The notes: generated from the letters alone by a model not told the origin. Counted from the stretch's first letter, positions 33,044-42,105 are shown. The stretch: 64,000 nucleotides of DNA from Streptomyces novaecaesareae (GCF_000716875.1 NZ_JNWQ01000020.1:1-64000), one strand, 5' to 3'. Translations and numbers: made by a program.

Positions 33044-34309
33044 GTGACCGCTGAAAATCGCACCGTGGTCGTCACGGGTATCGGCGCCTTCACGCCGCTG
33101 GGCGCCGACGCCGCCGGCACCTGGGAGAACCTGGTCGCCGGTAAGTCCGGTGTGGCGGCCCTGACCGAGGAGTGGGCCGAGGAGCTGCCGGTTCGGATCG
33201 GTGCGCGCACCGCCGTCGAGCCCGGCGAGATCCTGCCCCGCCCGCTGGCCCGCAAGCTGGACCGCTCGGCGCAGTTCGCCGTGATCGCGGCCCGCGAGGC
33301 CTGGGCCGACGCCGGCTACGAGACCCCTGCCACCGACGAGTCCTCCAAGCTCGCCCCCGAGCGCCTGGGCACCGTCATCGCCTCCGGCATCGGCGGCGTG
33401 ACCACCCTCCTCGACCAGTACGACGTGCTGAAGGAGAAGGGCGCCCGCAAGGTCTCCCCGCACACCGTCCCGATGCTGATGCCCAACTCCCCGGCGGCCA
33501 ACGTCGGTCTGGAGGTCGGCGCCCGCGCGGGTGTGCACACCCCCGTCTCCGCCTGTGCCTCCGGCGCCGAGGCGATCGGCTACGCGATCGAGATGATCCG
33601 CACCGGCCGCGCCGACGTCGTGGTGGCCGGCGGCACCGAGGCCGCGATCCACCCGCTGCCGATCGCCGCGTTCGCCAGCATGATGGCGATGTCCAAGAAC
33701 AACGACGACCCGGAGCACGCCTCCCGCCCGTACGACAAGGCCCGCGACGGCTTCGTCCTGGGCGAGGGCGCCGGCGTGGTGGTCCTGGAGTCGATCGAGC
33801 ACGCCGAGGCCCGCGGCGCCCGGATCTACTGCGAGGCCGTGGGCCAGGGCCTGTCCTCGGACGCCCACCACATCGCCCAGCCCGAGCCCACCGGCGCCGG
33901 CGTGGCCCGCGCGCTGGCCGACCTGTTCGAGCGCAACGAGCTGGACAAGGCCGAGATCGTGCACGTCAACGCGCACGCCACCTCGACCCCGCAGGGTGAC
34001 ACCGCCGAGCTGAAGGCGCTCCGCAAGGAGCTCGGCGACGACCTCGACCACATCGCCATCTCGGCCACCAAGTCGATGACCGGCCACCTGCTGGGCGGCG
34101 CCGGCGGCGTCGAGACCGTCGCCACCGTGCTGGCCCTGCACCACCGTCTCGCCCCGCCGACCATCAACGTCGACGACCTGGACGACGACGTGGACGCGGA
34201 CATCGTACGCGGCGAGGCCCGCAAGCTGCCCGAGGGCCGGATCGCGGCGCTGAACAACTCGTTCGGCTTCGGCGGCCACAACGTGGTGCTGGCCTTCCGC
34301 ACCCGCTGA
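33044..34309 (+). CDS. fabF: 3-oxoacyl-ACP synthase II
   Basis: A 421-residue condensing enzyme that elongates acyl-ACP with malonyl-ACP. Catalytic Cys171 (TPVSACASGAEA), His311 (VNAHATSTPQGD) and His348 (SMTGHLLGGAGG) form the standard triad. Start GTG 33044, with a purine-rich GAGAGAAGAAGAAA upstream. Last gene of the fab cluster; a 16-bp terminator stem follows. Sequence around FGGHNVVLAFR at the C-terminus is typical. Confidence 0.98.
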   Translation: MTAENRTVVVTGIGAFTPLGADAAGTWENLVAGKSGVAALTEEWAEELPVRIGARTAVEPGEILPRPLARKLDRSAQFAVIAAREAWADAGYETPATDESSKLAPERLGTVIASGIGGVTTLLDQYDVLKEKGARKVSPHTVPMLMPNSPAANVGLEVGARAGVHTPVSACASGAEAIGYAIEMIRTGRADVVVAGGTEAAIHPLPIAAFASMMAMSKNNDDPEHASRPYDKARDGFVLGEGAGVVVLESIEHAEARGARIYCEAVGQGLSSDAHHIAQPEPTGAGVARALADLFERNELDKAEIVHVNAHATSTPQGDTAELKALRKELGDDLDHIAISATKSMTGHLLGGAGGVETVATVLALHHRLAPPTINVDDLDDDVDADIVRGEARKLPEGRIAALNNSFGFGGHNVVLAFRTR

Positions 34310-34319
34310 CGCACACGGG

Positions 34320-34356
34320 GAAGGGGCCGACGCTCGCGCAGAGCGTCGGCCCCTTC
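34320..34356. terminator. Bidirectional terminator after fabF
   Basis: Perfect 16-bp stem (34320-34335 with 34341-34356) and GCGCA loop, between the convergent fabF and DUF3145 genes. Confidence 0.9.
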
Positions 34357-34372
34357 GTCGTACCCGCCGGGC

Positions 34373-34867
34373 TCAGACCACCTGGTGCAGCCAGCGCACC
34401 GGCGCACCCTCGCCCGCGTACCGGAACGGCTCCAGTTCGTCGTCCCAGGGCTTGCCGAGCAGCCGGGCGATCTCGGCCTCCAGGTCGGCCCCCTCGCTGC
34501 GGGCGCGGAGCAGGACGGCGCGCAACCGGTCCTCGGGGATCAGGATGTCGCCGTGGATGCCCGTGACAGCGTGGAAGATGCCGAGCGTGGGCGTGCTGCT
34601 GTAGCGCTCCCCCTCCGCCGTGGCGCAGGGCTCGCTGGTCACCTCGTACCGCATCAGCTGCCAGCCGCGCAGTGCGGAGGCGAGCTTCGAGGCCGTACCG
34701 GGCTCCCCCTGCCAGGAGAGCTCGGCACGCCAGTGCCCGGGTGAGGCCGGCTGGCGGATCCAGTCCAGGCTCACCCGTACACCGAGCACCCCCGCGACGG
34801 CCCACTCGACGTGCGGGCACAGCGCGCGGGGCGCGGAGTGGATGTAGAGAACTCCACGTGTCGTCAC
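34373..34867 (-). CDS. DUF3145 family protein
   Basis: A 164-residue actinobacterial protein. GTG 34867 is chosen because GGAGG precedes it by five bases and it gives the usual N-terminus M-TTRGVLYIHSAPRALCPHVEW. Other conserved parts: WQLMRYEVTSEP, LGIFHAVTGIHGDILIPEDRLR, and LGKPWDDELEPFRYAGEG. Function unknown. I recall it as regularly placed after fabF in streptomycetes, convergent with the fab cluster, so a link to lipid metabolism is possible but unproven. Confidence 0.88.
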   Translation of the reverse strand: MTTRGVLYIHSAPRALCPHVEWAVAGVLGVRVSLDWIRQPASPGHWRAELSWQGEPGTASKLASALRGWQLMRYEVTSEPCATAEGERYSSTPTLGIFHAVTGIHGDILIPEDRLRAVLLRARSEGADLEAEIARLLGKPWDDELEPFRYAGEGAPVRWLHQVV

Positions 34868-35178
34868 CGGGACCTCCAGGCTGTGGACGAGGGTCGCCTT
34901 CCCCAGCTGCCTCGTGCCTGCAGTTGATCCACAGTTACCCACGTTAGCCGACATTAAGTCACTAAATTGAGCAAAACGGACAGGCTTTCGCTCAATGCTA
35001 GTCGAATCCTCAACGAGGTCTACCCCTCGGTCGGATCTCTCCCCCGAACGGCCCCATCACCAGGCGGGACCACCGTACCGCGCCGTCCCACGGGATGGAT
35101 GACGCACTTTCAGATCCGACCGGAATGCGGTAGTGCGGCCCGCTCCCCCGCGCCCGACTGCGAACCTTCTCGACAGAA
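34868..35178. promoter_or_regulatory. AT-rich intergenic region upstream of DUF3145
   Basis: No supported gene. The part 34930-35010 is unusually AT-rich for this genome and contains an inverted repeat ATTGAGC (34966-34972) / GCTCAAT (34990-34996) with 17 bases between. This is the probable promoter and operator zone of the DUF3145 gene. Confidence 0.4.
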
Positions 35179-35210
35179 CGCCCCGCCGCCCGGGAGGGGG
35201 CGGCGGGGCG
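35179..35210 (-). terminator. Terminator after oxidoreductase gene
   Basis: Perfect 13-bp GC stem (35179-35191 with 35198-35210) and six-base loop, 22 bases after the stop of the MDR gene. Confidence 0.8.
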
Positions 35211-35231
35211 TCTCGGATCGCTGATGATGCG

Positions 35232-36257
35232 TCAGCCGTCCAGGCGGACGACCATCTTGCCGGTGTTGACGCCGCGCAGCAGGTCGAGGAAGGCCTCGGC
35301 GGTGTTCTCGAAGCCGTCCACCACGGTCTCCGCGTGGCGCAGTTCGCCGGACTTCAGCCAGCCGGCCACCTCGGCGACGAACTGCGGCCGCAGCGCGGCG
35401 TGGTCGCCGACCAGCATGCCCTCCAGGCGCAGCCGCTTGCCGATGGCGAGCGCGAGGTTGCGCGGGGCGGCGGGCGCGGTGGTCTCGTTGTACTGGGCGA
35501 TCGCGCCGCAGAGCACCGCGCGGCCGTGCACGCCGAGGGCGCCGATCGCGGCCTCCAGGTGGTCGCCGCCGACGTTGTCGAAGTAGAGGTCGATGCCGTC
35601 CGGGGCGGCCTGGGCGAGCTGCTCGCGGACCGGGGCGTCCTTGTAGTTGAAGGCGGCGTCGAAGCCGTACTCGTCGACCAGCTTGGCGACCTTCTCCGCC
35701 GAGCCGGCCGAACCGACCACCAGGGAGGCGCCCTTGAGCTTGGCGATCTGGCCGACCATGCTTCCGACCGCGCCGGCCGCGCCGGAGACGAAGACCTTGT
35801 CGCCCTCCTTGAGGCCGCCGACGGCGAGCAGGCCGGCGTAGGCGGTCAGGCCGGTCATGCCGAGCACGCCGAGGTAGGCGGGGAGCGGGGCGGCGGCCGG
35901 GTCGACCTTGACGGCCTGCCGGGCGTCCACGGTCGCGTACTCGCGCCAGCCGAGCCCGTGCAGCACGGCGTCGCCGGGGGCGAAGCCCTCGGCCTCCGAG
36001 GCCACCACGTAGCCGACCGCGCCGCCGTCCATGGGCTTGCCGAGCTGGAACGGGGGGACGTACGAGGGCACGTCGTTCATCCGGCCGCGCATGTACGGGT
36101 CCACCGAGAGGTAGGCGTTGCGGACCAGGATCTCGCCCGGGCCGGGAGTCCGGACCGGGGCTTCGACCAGGGCGAAGTCGGACTCCACCGGCCAGCCCTG
36201 CGGGCGGGCGGCGAGGTGCCATTCACGGGCGGTCGCGGGGGCGGCCTGCTCTGCCAT
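35232..36257 (-). CDS. NADP-dependent oxidoreductase, MDR superfamily (CurA/leukotriene B4 reductase type)
   Basis: A 341-residue zinc-independent medium-chain reductase. N-terminal substrate domain with LSVDPYMRGRMND, then the Rossmann dinucleotide fold VFVSGAAGAVGSMVGQIAKLKGA and YFDNVGGDHLEAAIGAL. Members reduce alpha,beta-unsaturated ketones and aldehydes. It is divergent from a MarR regulator whose probable operators flank its start, so it is likely induced by electrophiles. Start ATG 36257 with AAGGAG upstream. Confidence 0.93.
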   Translation of the reverse strand: MAEQAAPATAREWHLAARPQGWPVESDFALVEAPVRTPGPGEILVRNAYLSVDPYMRGRMNDVPSYVPPFQLGKPMDGGAVGYVVASEAEGFAPGDAVLHGLGWREYATVDARQAVKVDPAAAPLPAYLGVLGMTGLTAYAGLLAVGGLKEGDKVFVSGAAGAVGSMVGQIAKLKGASLVVGSAGSAEKVAKLVDEYGFDAAFNYKDAPVREQLAQAAPDGIDLYFDNVGGDHLEAAIGALGVHGRAVLCGAIAQYNETTAPAAPRNLALAIGKRLRLEGMLVGDHAALRPQFVAEVAGWLKSGELRHAETVVDGFENTAEAFLDLLRGVNTGKMVVRLDG

Positions 36258-36284
36258 GGTGGTGCTCCTTGCGGTTCAGGTGCA

Positions 36285-36344
36285 TGAAAGGTTGAGAAAC
36301 TTAAGTAACGATGGACATGAAAGGTTCACCTTGTCAACTTTTCA
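36285..36344. promoter_or_regulatory. MarR operator candidates
   Basis: TGAAAGGTT occurs at 36285-36293 and again at 36318-36326; the second copy is mirrored by AACTTTTCA at 36336-36344. A TAGACT -10 (36347-36352) puts the marR start site almost on its ATG at 36360, so the mRNA may be leaderless. Confidence 0.6.
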
Positions 36345-36359
36345 GGTAGACTCTGGACC

Positions 36360-36824
36360 ATGGACACCCAGCCGGCCCAGGGCGCCACGCCGCAGCCCGA
36401 CGAGATCACCCGCGAGGTCGTCGACCTGATGGCCAACCTGGTCGCGCTCTTCCACCGCGAGTACGAGGAGGCCGCCGCCGCCCGCTCGCTCACCGGCGCC
36501 CAGGCCAAGGTCCTCGCCCTGCTGCGGCGCGGACCGATGCCGATGCGCCAGATCGCCCAGACGCTCAGCTGCGAACCGTCCAACATCACCGGCATCGTCG
36601 ACCGGCTGGAGTCCCGCGGCTTCGTCACCCGCGAGGCCGACCGGCAGGACCGCCGGGTCAAGCTGGTCGCCGCCACCGACACCGGCGCGGCCGCCTCCGA
36701 GGAGCTGCGCGAGTCGCTGAACTTCGCCCGCGAGCCGCTGGCATCGCTCGGCCCGGACGAGCGGACGGTCCTGCGCGACCTGCTCCGGCGAATGCTCACG
36801 GGCGCCTCCGGCCCCGGAGCGTGA
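36360..36824 (+). CDS. MarR family transcriptional regulator
   Basis: A 154-residue winged-helix regulator: LTGAQAKVLALLRRGPMPMRQIAQTLSCEPSNITGIVDRLESRGFVTREADRQDRRVKLV includes the recognition helix and the wing D-x-R-D-R-R. It is divergent from the NADP oxidoreductase and probably represses both genes through the TGAAAGGTT repeats in the 102-bp spacer. One Cys (Cys78 region, TLSCEPS) in the DNA-binding domain could sense electrophiles, which would suit its partner; this is inference. Confidence 0.92.
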   Translation: MDTQPAQGATPQPDEITREVVDLMANLVALFHREYEEAAAARSLTGAQAKVLALLRRGPMPMRQIAQTLSCEPSNITGIVDRLESRGFVTREADRQDRRVKLVAATDTGAAASEELRESLNFAREPLASLGPDERTVLRDLLRRMLTGASGPGA

Positions 36825-36942
36825 CCAGCATCACAGGCCCGGGAGGCGATCCGTTCGCCCATCGGGGGTAACCGAACGGCCTTCCGGAACGTCTAACGTT
36901 CGAACATCGAACGCGAGAGACCTGAAACGGGGGGCACGGAGG

Positions 36943-38475
36943 ATGAGCACCAGCACGCGCCGGCGCCGCTACCTGCGGACCGCGATCGGCCTGGCCGCCG
37001 TTCTGGTGCTGTCGGTCGTGGGAGCCGGAGCCTGGTTCTACCACCGGCTGGACGACAACATCACCACCTTCGACGCGGGCGGCGTCGCCACCGAGCGCCC
37101 GCCGGCCCCGGTCCCGGCCACCCCCGGCGCCCAGGTGCCGGTCAACGTGCTGCTGCTCGGCTCCGACACCCGCGACGACGGCAACAACTCGCTGGGCGGC
37201 GGCGACGAGGGCGTCGGCCACTCGGACACCGCGATCGTGGTGCACATCTACGCCGACCACAAGCACGCCGTCGGCGTCTCCATCCCCCGCGACACCCTGG
37301 TCACCATGCCGTCCTGCAAGCTGCAGAACGGCACCTGGACGACCCCGAAGACCGACCAGATGTTCAACTCCGCCTTCACCGTGGGCGAGTACCCCAAGGG
37401 CAACCCGGCCTGCACCCAGAACACCGTGGAGAAGCTCACCGGGCTGCGGATCGACCACACCGTCGTGGTCGACTTCAAGGGCGCCGCCGCGATGGCCGAC
37501 GCCGTCGGCGGCGTGGAGGCCTGCGTGCCCAACGACGTCAACCAGTACGGCATACACCTCAAGAAGGGCCTGCAGAAGCTCTCCGGGCAGTCCGCGGTGG
37601 ACTACCTCAGAGCCCGCCACGGCATCGGCGACAACTCCGACATAGGCCGGATGAAGCGCCAGCAGGCCTTCCTCTCCTCGATGATCAAGAAGGTCCAGAG
37701 CCAGGGCTTCTCCCTGCCCACCCTGCTGCCGCTGGCCGACGCCGCCACCAAGTCGCTCACCGTGGACGAGGGGCTCGGCACCGCGATGAAGCTGGTGGAC
37801 TTCGCCCGCTCCGTCCAGGACATCAAGCTCTCCGACGTCACCTTCGTGACCGCCCCCTGGCGCTTCGCCGGCGAGCGGGTGCGCCTCGTCCAGCCGGACG
37901 CCGACGCCCTGTGGAAGCTGCTGCGCGAGGACCGCACCCTGGACGGGCAGAGCACCGCCGGGACGGGCCAGGCGACCTCCTCCCCCACCGCCGGCCCCGG
38001 CGCACCGGCGGGCGCCGACACCCCGCTCACCCCCGAGCAGGCCGCGGCGCCGATCACCGTGGTGAACGGGGTCGGCACCGCCGGACTGGCGGGCTCCGGC
38101 GCGGAGACGCTCAAGGCGCGCGGCTTCGCGAACGTCACGCTCGGCTCCAACGAGCCGGGGCACCAGACCTCCCGGATCGGGTACGACCCCGCGCTGAAGG
38201 CCACCGCCGACCAGGTGGTGGCGCTCTTCCCCGGCGCCCGGGCGGTCGAGGAGCCCGGCTCGGGGGCGATCACCGTCACCCTCGGCGCCGACTACCGCGC
38301 CGCGGGCACCCGGATCGACTCGGTGTCCGCCCCCAGCCCGGCACCGGGCGCCACCCCCGACACCACGGCCGGCGCCACCCCCGGTCTCCCGTCGCCCGGC
38401 GGCATCCCCACCGGCATAGCGGAGAACACCCGCAACGCCGACACCGACCCCTGCGCGAACCTGACCTTCGGCTGA
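36943..38475 (+). CDS. LytR-CpsA-Psr (LCP) family cell wall ligase with LytR_C domain
   Basis: A 510-residue membrane-anchored protein. An N-terminal TM helix (about 12-32) is followed by the extracellular LCP domain with NVLLLGSDTRDD, SDTAIVVHIYADHKHAVGVSIPRDT, and VDYLRARHGIGDNSDIGRMKRQQAFL (Arg and Asp residues binding the pyrophosphate of the lipid-linked donor). After a Pro/Ala linker, a LytR_C domain occurs at about 368-450 (ITVVNGVGTAGLAG). LCP enzymes transfer teichoic acids or other glycopolymers onto peptidoglycan. Monocistronic; ends four bases before the convergent PLP enzyme gene. Confidence 0.93.
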   Translation: MSTSTRRRRYLRTAIGLAAVLVLSVVGAGAWFYHRLDDNITTFDAGGVATERPPAPVPATPGAQVPVNVLLLGSDTRDDGNNSLGGGDEGVGHSDTAIVVHIYADHKHAVGVSIPRDTLVTMPSCKLQNGTWTTPKTDQMFNSAFTVGEYPKGNPACTQNTVEKLTGLRIDHTVVVDFKGAAAMADAVGGVEACVPNDVNQYGIHLKKGLQKLSGQSAVDYLRARHGIGDNSDIGRMKRQQAFLSSMIKKVQSQGFSLPTLLPLADAATKSLTVDEGLGTAMKLVDFARSVQDIKLSDVTFVTAPWRFAGERVRLVQPDADALWKLLREDRTLDGQSTAGTGQATSSPTAGPGAPAGADTPLTPEQAAAPITVVNGVGTAGLAGSGAETLKARGFANVTLGSNEPGHQTSRIGYDPALKATADQVVALFPGARAVEEPGSGAITVTLGADYRAAGTRIDSVSAPSPAPGATPDTTAGATPGLPSPGGIPTGIAENTRNADTDPCANLTFG

Positions 38476-38479
38476 GGCC

Positions 38480-39415
38480 CTACGGGGTGTCCTGAGGGTC
38501 CGGCAGCCCGGTGACCACGGCGGTGAGGCGGGTGCCGGGCGGGAAGGCGCCCGCCGCGGCCAGGTCGGTCAGCGCGGCGAGCAGCTTGGCGACGTAACGG
38601 CGCTCCAGCGGGACACCGTGGCGGTGCTCGAAGCGCACGGCGAAGGCGGCCAGTTCGGCCGGGACCTTGCCGTAGCCGCCGCCGTGGTGCCCGTGGTCGA
38701 TCCGCCAGTTGCCGAACTCGCGTCCGTAGGCGGCCCGGTGGAGCCGGGCCACCTCCGCCTCCAGGTAGCCCTCGCCGCCGCGCAGCACGGCCACCCCGAG
38801 CGCCCGCGCGCCCGGCGGCAGGCCCGCCGCGATGCCCGCCAGGGTGCCGCCGGTGCCGACCGGGCAGCAGACCACGTCGCGCTCGCCCAGGTCGGGCAGT
38901 TCCGCCGGGATCGCGGCCGCGCCGACGGCGGCCAGGGCGTTGGAGCCGCCCTCCGGGAGCACCAGGCAGCGGCCCCAGCGGCGCCGCATGTCGTCCACCG
39001 TGCCCTCGTCCGTCGGGCCGTCCCCGGCGGCCCGGCCGGTGGCCTCCCGGTAGGCGGCCCGGGTCAGGAACTCCAGCCGCATCCCGGCCGCTTCGGCGGC
39101 CCGCAGCGACCAGTTGCGCGGCCGGTCGGCCAGTTCCTCGCCGCGGACCAGCCCGACGCTCTCCAGCCCCAGCACCCCGGCGGCGGCCGCGACGGCCCGC
39201 AGGTGGGTCGAGTACGCCCCGCCGAAAGTCAGCAGCCGGGTGTGGCCCTGCTCGACGGCGGCGGCCAGGTTGGGCGCCAGCTTGCGCCACTTGTTGCCGG
39301 GGACGGTCGGGTGCAGCAGGTCGTCCCGCTTGAGCCGCAGCTCCACCCCGGCCCGGGCGAAGACCTCGTCGGTGCAGTCCACCAGCGGGGTCGGCAGCAG
39401 GGCGGGTTCGAGCAC
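38480..39415 (-). CDS. PLP-dependent ACC deaminase/D-cysteine desulfhydrase family enzyme
   Basis: A 311-residue fold-type II PLP enzyme. The Schiff-base lysine lies in HPTVPGNKWRKLAPN, the nucleophilic site in FGGAYSTHLRAVAAAA, and the phosphate-binding loop in CCPVGTGGTLAG. The family includes 1-aminocyclopropane-1-carboxylate deaminase and D-cysteine desulfhydrase; sequence alone does not decide, and the S-T-H version of the active loop is closer to the desulfhydrase-like group. Start GTG 39415. Monocistronic. Confidence 0.87.
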   Translation of the reverse strand: MLEPALLPTPLVDCTDEVFARAGVELRLKRDDLLHPTVPGNKWRKLAPNLAAAVEQGHTRLLTFGGAYSTHLRAVAAAAGVLGLESVGLVRGEELADRPRNWSLRAAEAAGMRLEFLTRAAYREATGRAAGDGPTDEGTVDDMRRRWGRCLVLPEGGSNALAAVGAAAIPAELPDLGERDVVCCPVGTGGTLAGIAAGLPPGARALGVAVLRGGEGYLEAEVARLHRAAYGREFGNWRIDHGHHGGGYGKVPAELAAFAVRFEHRHGVPLERRYVAKLLAALTDLAAAGAFPPGTRLTAVVTGLPDPQDTP

Positions 39416-39498
39416 CCGGCCAGCTTACGGGCCCCGAACGGCAGGAGCCCGGCCGCCGGTGGCGGCGGCCGGGCAGGCCCTGGGTCCGTGCCGTCCGG

Positions 39499-40137
39499 TC
39501 AGCCCGCCCCGCCGTCCCCGCCCTGCGCGTTGACGGCCCGGCGCAGCGCGCGCGGGACGGGGCCGGCGGCGGGGGCCAGCTTGTCGATCCGGGTGCGGAA
39601 CTCACGGCGCTGGCGCCAGGTCAGGGCCGAGCCCAGCCGCGCGGCGTCGACCAGCGCGACCAGGGCGGCGTCCGCCGGGTCGACCCGGCTGAGCGGGCCG
39701 CTCAGCGCCGACGTGACACTCGCCGCCAGCGCCTTGCGCAGCCGGGGTTCCGGCAGGGTGACCCGCGCGACCGGGAAGAGCCCGAGCACCCGGTGCTCCT
39801 CGACCCGGATCCGGCCGGCGGCCCTGAGCCCGTCGCGGACCACCCGCGCCGACCACGCCTGGCGCCCGATCCAGCTCTTCCAGCTGCGCCGCCGCCCCTG
39901 GCGGATCTGCTCCAGCAGTGAGGCGGAGAGCGGGTCGAGGCCGTCGGCCGCGCCGCCCACGCCGTCCACGGCGGCCGGGTGTCGGCCGTCGTCCCGGATC
40001 AGCCCGCGGCGGAGGAGTTCGGTGAGCGCCGCCGCCCGCACGACCAGGTCGAGCTTGATGGTGGCGGTGATCCGCTCGCGCCGCGGATCGTAGGCGAGCA
40101 GGTACAGCTTCTCGGGGAGGGTGACGGGCTGGTCCAT
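39499..40137 (-). CDS. GPP34 (GOLPH3/Vps74-like) phosphoprotein family
   Basis: A 212-residue protein starting MDQPVTLPEKLYLLAYDPRRERI; the ATG at 40137 has GGAGA six bases upstream. The GPP34 fold is all-helical and in eukaryotes binds phosphatidylinositol 4-phosphate on Golgi membranes; in actinomycetes it is expanded and its job is unknown. Here LVVRAAALTELLRRGLI is the typical first helix pair. It is the last gene of a probable SPFH-RHH-GPP34 operon, which hints at a membrane-associated role. Confidence 0.85.
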   Translation of the reverse strand: MDQPVTLPEKLYLLAYDPRRERITATIKLDLVVRAAALTELLRRGLIRDDGRHPAAVDGVGGAADGLDPLSASLLEQIRQGRRRSWKSWIGRQAWSARVVRDGLRAAGRIRVEEHRVLGLFPVARVTLPEPRLRKALAASVTSALSGPLSRVDPADAALVALVDAARLGSALTWRQRREFRTRIDKLAPAAGPVPRALRRAVNAQGGDGGAG

Positions 40138-40175
40138 GTCGGTCTCCGAAAGGTCGTCGCGGGCCCGGCCGTCGG

Positions 40176-40403
40176 TCAGCTCCCTTCGGAGCCGCCGTCC
40201 TCCGGGCTCTCCTTGGGCGGGCGTCCGCGCCGGGGAAGCCGGTTCGCGCCGCTGGGCATCCGGCCCGCGTCGCCGAGGGCGCGGCGGAGCAGGTACTCGA
40301 TCTGCGCGTTGGTGCTGCGCAGTTCGTCCGCGGCCCACCTGGCGAGTGCGTCGTGAACTGAAGGGTCCAGTCGCAACAGGATCTTCTTCCGTTCCGTCGC
40401 CAA
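40176..40403 (-). CDS. Small ribbon-helix-helix-like protein
   Basis: A 75-residue basic protein starting at TTG 40403 ([30 protein letters not shown]). The strand KKILLRLDP followed by two helices ([27 protein letters not shown]) is a ribbon-helix-helix DNA-binding fold as in Arc and many antitoxins. It lies nine bases after the SPFH gene and 38 bp before GPP34. No toxin partner is visible. It may bind the 16-bp palindrome upstream of the operon. Too short for most automatic calls but convincing. Confidence 0.8.
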   Translation of the reverse strand: MATERKKILLRLDPSVHDALARWAADELRSTNAQIEYLLRRALGDAGRMPSGANRLPRRGRPPKESPEDGGSEGS

Positions 40404-40412
40404 TGCCGCGCC

Positions 40413-41360
40413 TTACTGGTAGAGGGAGCCCGTGTTCACGACGGGCTGGGTGCCGCGGTCGCCGCAGAGCACCACCAGGAGGTTGCTGACCATGGCGGCC
40501 TTGCGCTCCTCGTCCAGCTCCACCACGTCGCGCTCGGCGAGGCGGTCCAGCGCCTCCTCGACCATACCGACGGCGCCCTCGACGATCAGCCTGCGCGCCG
40601 CGACCACGGCCCCGGCCTGCTGGCGCTGGAGCATCACCTGGGCGACCTCCGGCGCGTACGCGAGCCTGGTGATCCGGGACTCGACGACCCGCACGCCGGC
40701 CGAGGCGACCCGTTCGGCGATCTCGGCGGAGAGCTTGCGGGCGATCTCGTCCGCGCCGTCGCGCAGCGACAACTGGCCCTCGTGGTGGGCGTCGTACGGG
40801 TAGCTGCTGGCGATGTGCCGGACGGCCGTCTCGGTCTGGATGGCGACGAAGTCGGTGTAGTCGTCGACCTCGAAGACCGCCATCGCGGTGTCCTCGACCT
40901 GCCAGACCACCACGGCGGCCATCTCGATCGGGTTGCCGTCCGCGTCGTTGACCTTGGTGGTCTCGGTCTCGTGGTTGCGGATCCGGGTGGAGATCCGGCG
41001 GCGGCTGGTGAAGGGGTTCAGCCAGGTCAGGCCCTCGGCACGGATGGTGCCGCGGTAGCGCCCGAGCAGCTGGACCACCCGGGCCTGGCCGGGCGAGACC
41101 ACCGTCAGCCCGCACAGCAGCAGCAGCGAGGTCAGCAGCAGCACCGGCCCGGCGATCACCAGGGTGACGCCCAACCCCTTGCTCCCGCCCGCCAGTTGGA
41201 TCGCGCCGGTGATGACCGACCCAACTCCGGCGGCCAGGCCGAACAGCGCGCCGAAGAGCACCGGCAGCCCGGCGGCCCCGGTGATGATCCGTTCGGTGAT
41301 CTTGGGGACCGGCAGGTCCAGGGCAGGGCCGTCCTCGACGGCGAAACGCGGCGTGGCCAT
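40413..41360 (-). CDS. SPFH/Band 7 domain membrane protein
   Basis: A 315-residue protein. ATG 41360 ([11 protein letters not shown]) follows AAGGAG. Two hydrophobic helices at about 28-52 and 60-80 are followed by an SPFH domain: [31 protein letters not shown], then [30 protein letters not shown] and [42 protein letters not shown] proteins oligomerise in membrane microdomains and influence protein quality control. First gene of the operon with the RHH and GPP34 proteins; a 16-bp palindrome lies 38 bp upstream. Confidence 0.92.
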   Translation of the reverse strand: MATPRFAVEDGPALDLPVPKITERIITGAAGLPVLFGALFGLAAGVGSVITGAIQLAGGSKGLGVTLVIAGPVLLLTSLLLLCGLTVVSPGQARVVQLLGRYRGTIRAEGLTWLNPFTSRRRISTRIRNHETETTKVNDADGNPIEMAAVVVWQVEDTAMAVFEVDDYTDFVAIQTETAVRHIASSYPYDAHHEGQLSLRDGADEIARKLSAEIAERVASAGVRVVESRITRLAYAPEVAQVMLQRQQAGAVVAARRLIVEGAVGMVEEALDRLAERDVVELDEERKAAMVSNLLVVLCGDRGTQPVVNTGSLYQ

Positions 41361-41397
41361 GAGACCGACTCCTTCGGCGAGTGTCGCATCCGTTGGC

Positions 41398-41413
41398 AAA
41401 GTGATATCACTTT
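41398..41413. promoter_or_regulatory. AAAGTGATATCACTTT palindrome upstream of SPFH operon
   Basis: A perfect 16-bp palindrome, AT-rich in a GC-rich surrounding, 38 bp upstream of the SPFH ATG. Strong operator candidate; the RHH protein of the same operon could be its ligand. Confidence 0.75.
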
Positions 41414-41448
41414 TTTCGCGCAGCGCGCCAGGGCCGGCCCCGCCCGCG

Positions 41449-42105
41449 TCACCGGCGGGGTGCCGCGTAGGCGCGCAGGAAGGCCCGGACGCCGGCGACG
41501 ACGATCTCCTCGGTCTCCGCCCGGCCCAGCGGGTACGCACCCCAGTACGACCGCTGGGTGACCTCCGTCGCGGTCAGCAGCACGAAGTGCGCGGCCGCCC
41601 GCCCCGGGTCCGGCGCCTCCAGCCACCCGTCCTCGGCCAGCTCCCCGAACCGCTGCCCGAGGGCGGCGGACACCCGGCGCGGTCCGGCCTCCTGCCAGGC
41701 GTCCAGGGCGGCCTTCGGCAGGTGCCGGGCCTCGGCGTTGATCTGGCGCACCAGCCCGAAGTGGTCGGCGAACTCGGTCAGCGGGGTCACCCAGGCCAGG
41801 GCGAACGCGGTGAGGTCCGCCTCCAGGTCGGTGACCTTCCCGAGCCGGCGCTCGATGATGTCCAGCTGGGCGTCGGCGACCTGCGCCGCGCTCTCCCGGA
41901 CGACGGTCTGGAAGAGCAGTTCCTTGCCCGCGAAGTGGTTGTAGATGGTGCGGGTGGACACCCCGGCCTCCGCCGCGATGGCGTCGATGCTGGCGCGGGT
42001 GTAGCCGTCCCGGCCGAAGACCGTGCGGGCGGCCCGGGTGATGGCCTGGCGCTTCTCGGCCAGCCCCCGGCGGGGCCGGTCCGGCGTTTCCTGCCGGCTG
42101 GTCAT
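41449..42105 (-). CDS. TetR family transcriptional regulator
   Basis: A 218-residue regulator with the HTH at about 18-65 ([48 protein letters not shown]) and a C-terminal TetR_C-type helical domain. It is divergent from the FMN reductase/MFS pair. CGTTGTACTT direct repeats in the 128-bp spacer are probable binding sites. Likely senses a quinone, drug or related small molecule. Confidence 0.92.
   Translation of the reverse strand: MTSRQETPDRPRRGLAEKRQAITRAARTVFGRDGYTRASIDAIAAEAGVSTRTIYNHFAGKELLFQTVVRESAAQVADAQLDIIERRLGKVTDLEADLTAFALAWVTPLTEFADHFGLVRQINAEARHLPKAALDAWQEAGPRRVSAALGQRFGELAEDGWLEAPDPGRAAAHFVLLTATEVTQRSYWGAYPLGRAETEEIVVAGVRAFLRAYAAPRR

Noticed and set aside
40176..40403. RHH protein as a type II antitoxin
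   Set aside because: Both neighbours are SPFH and GPP34 proteins and no toxin-like partner gene is present.
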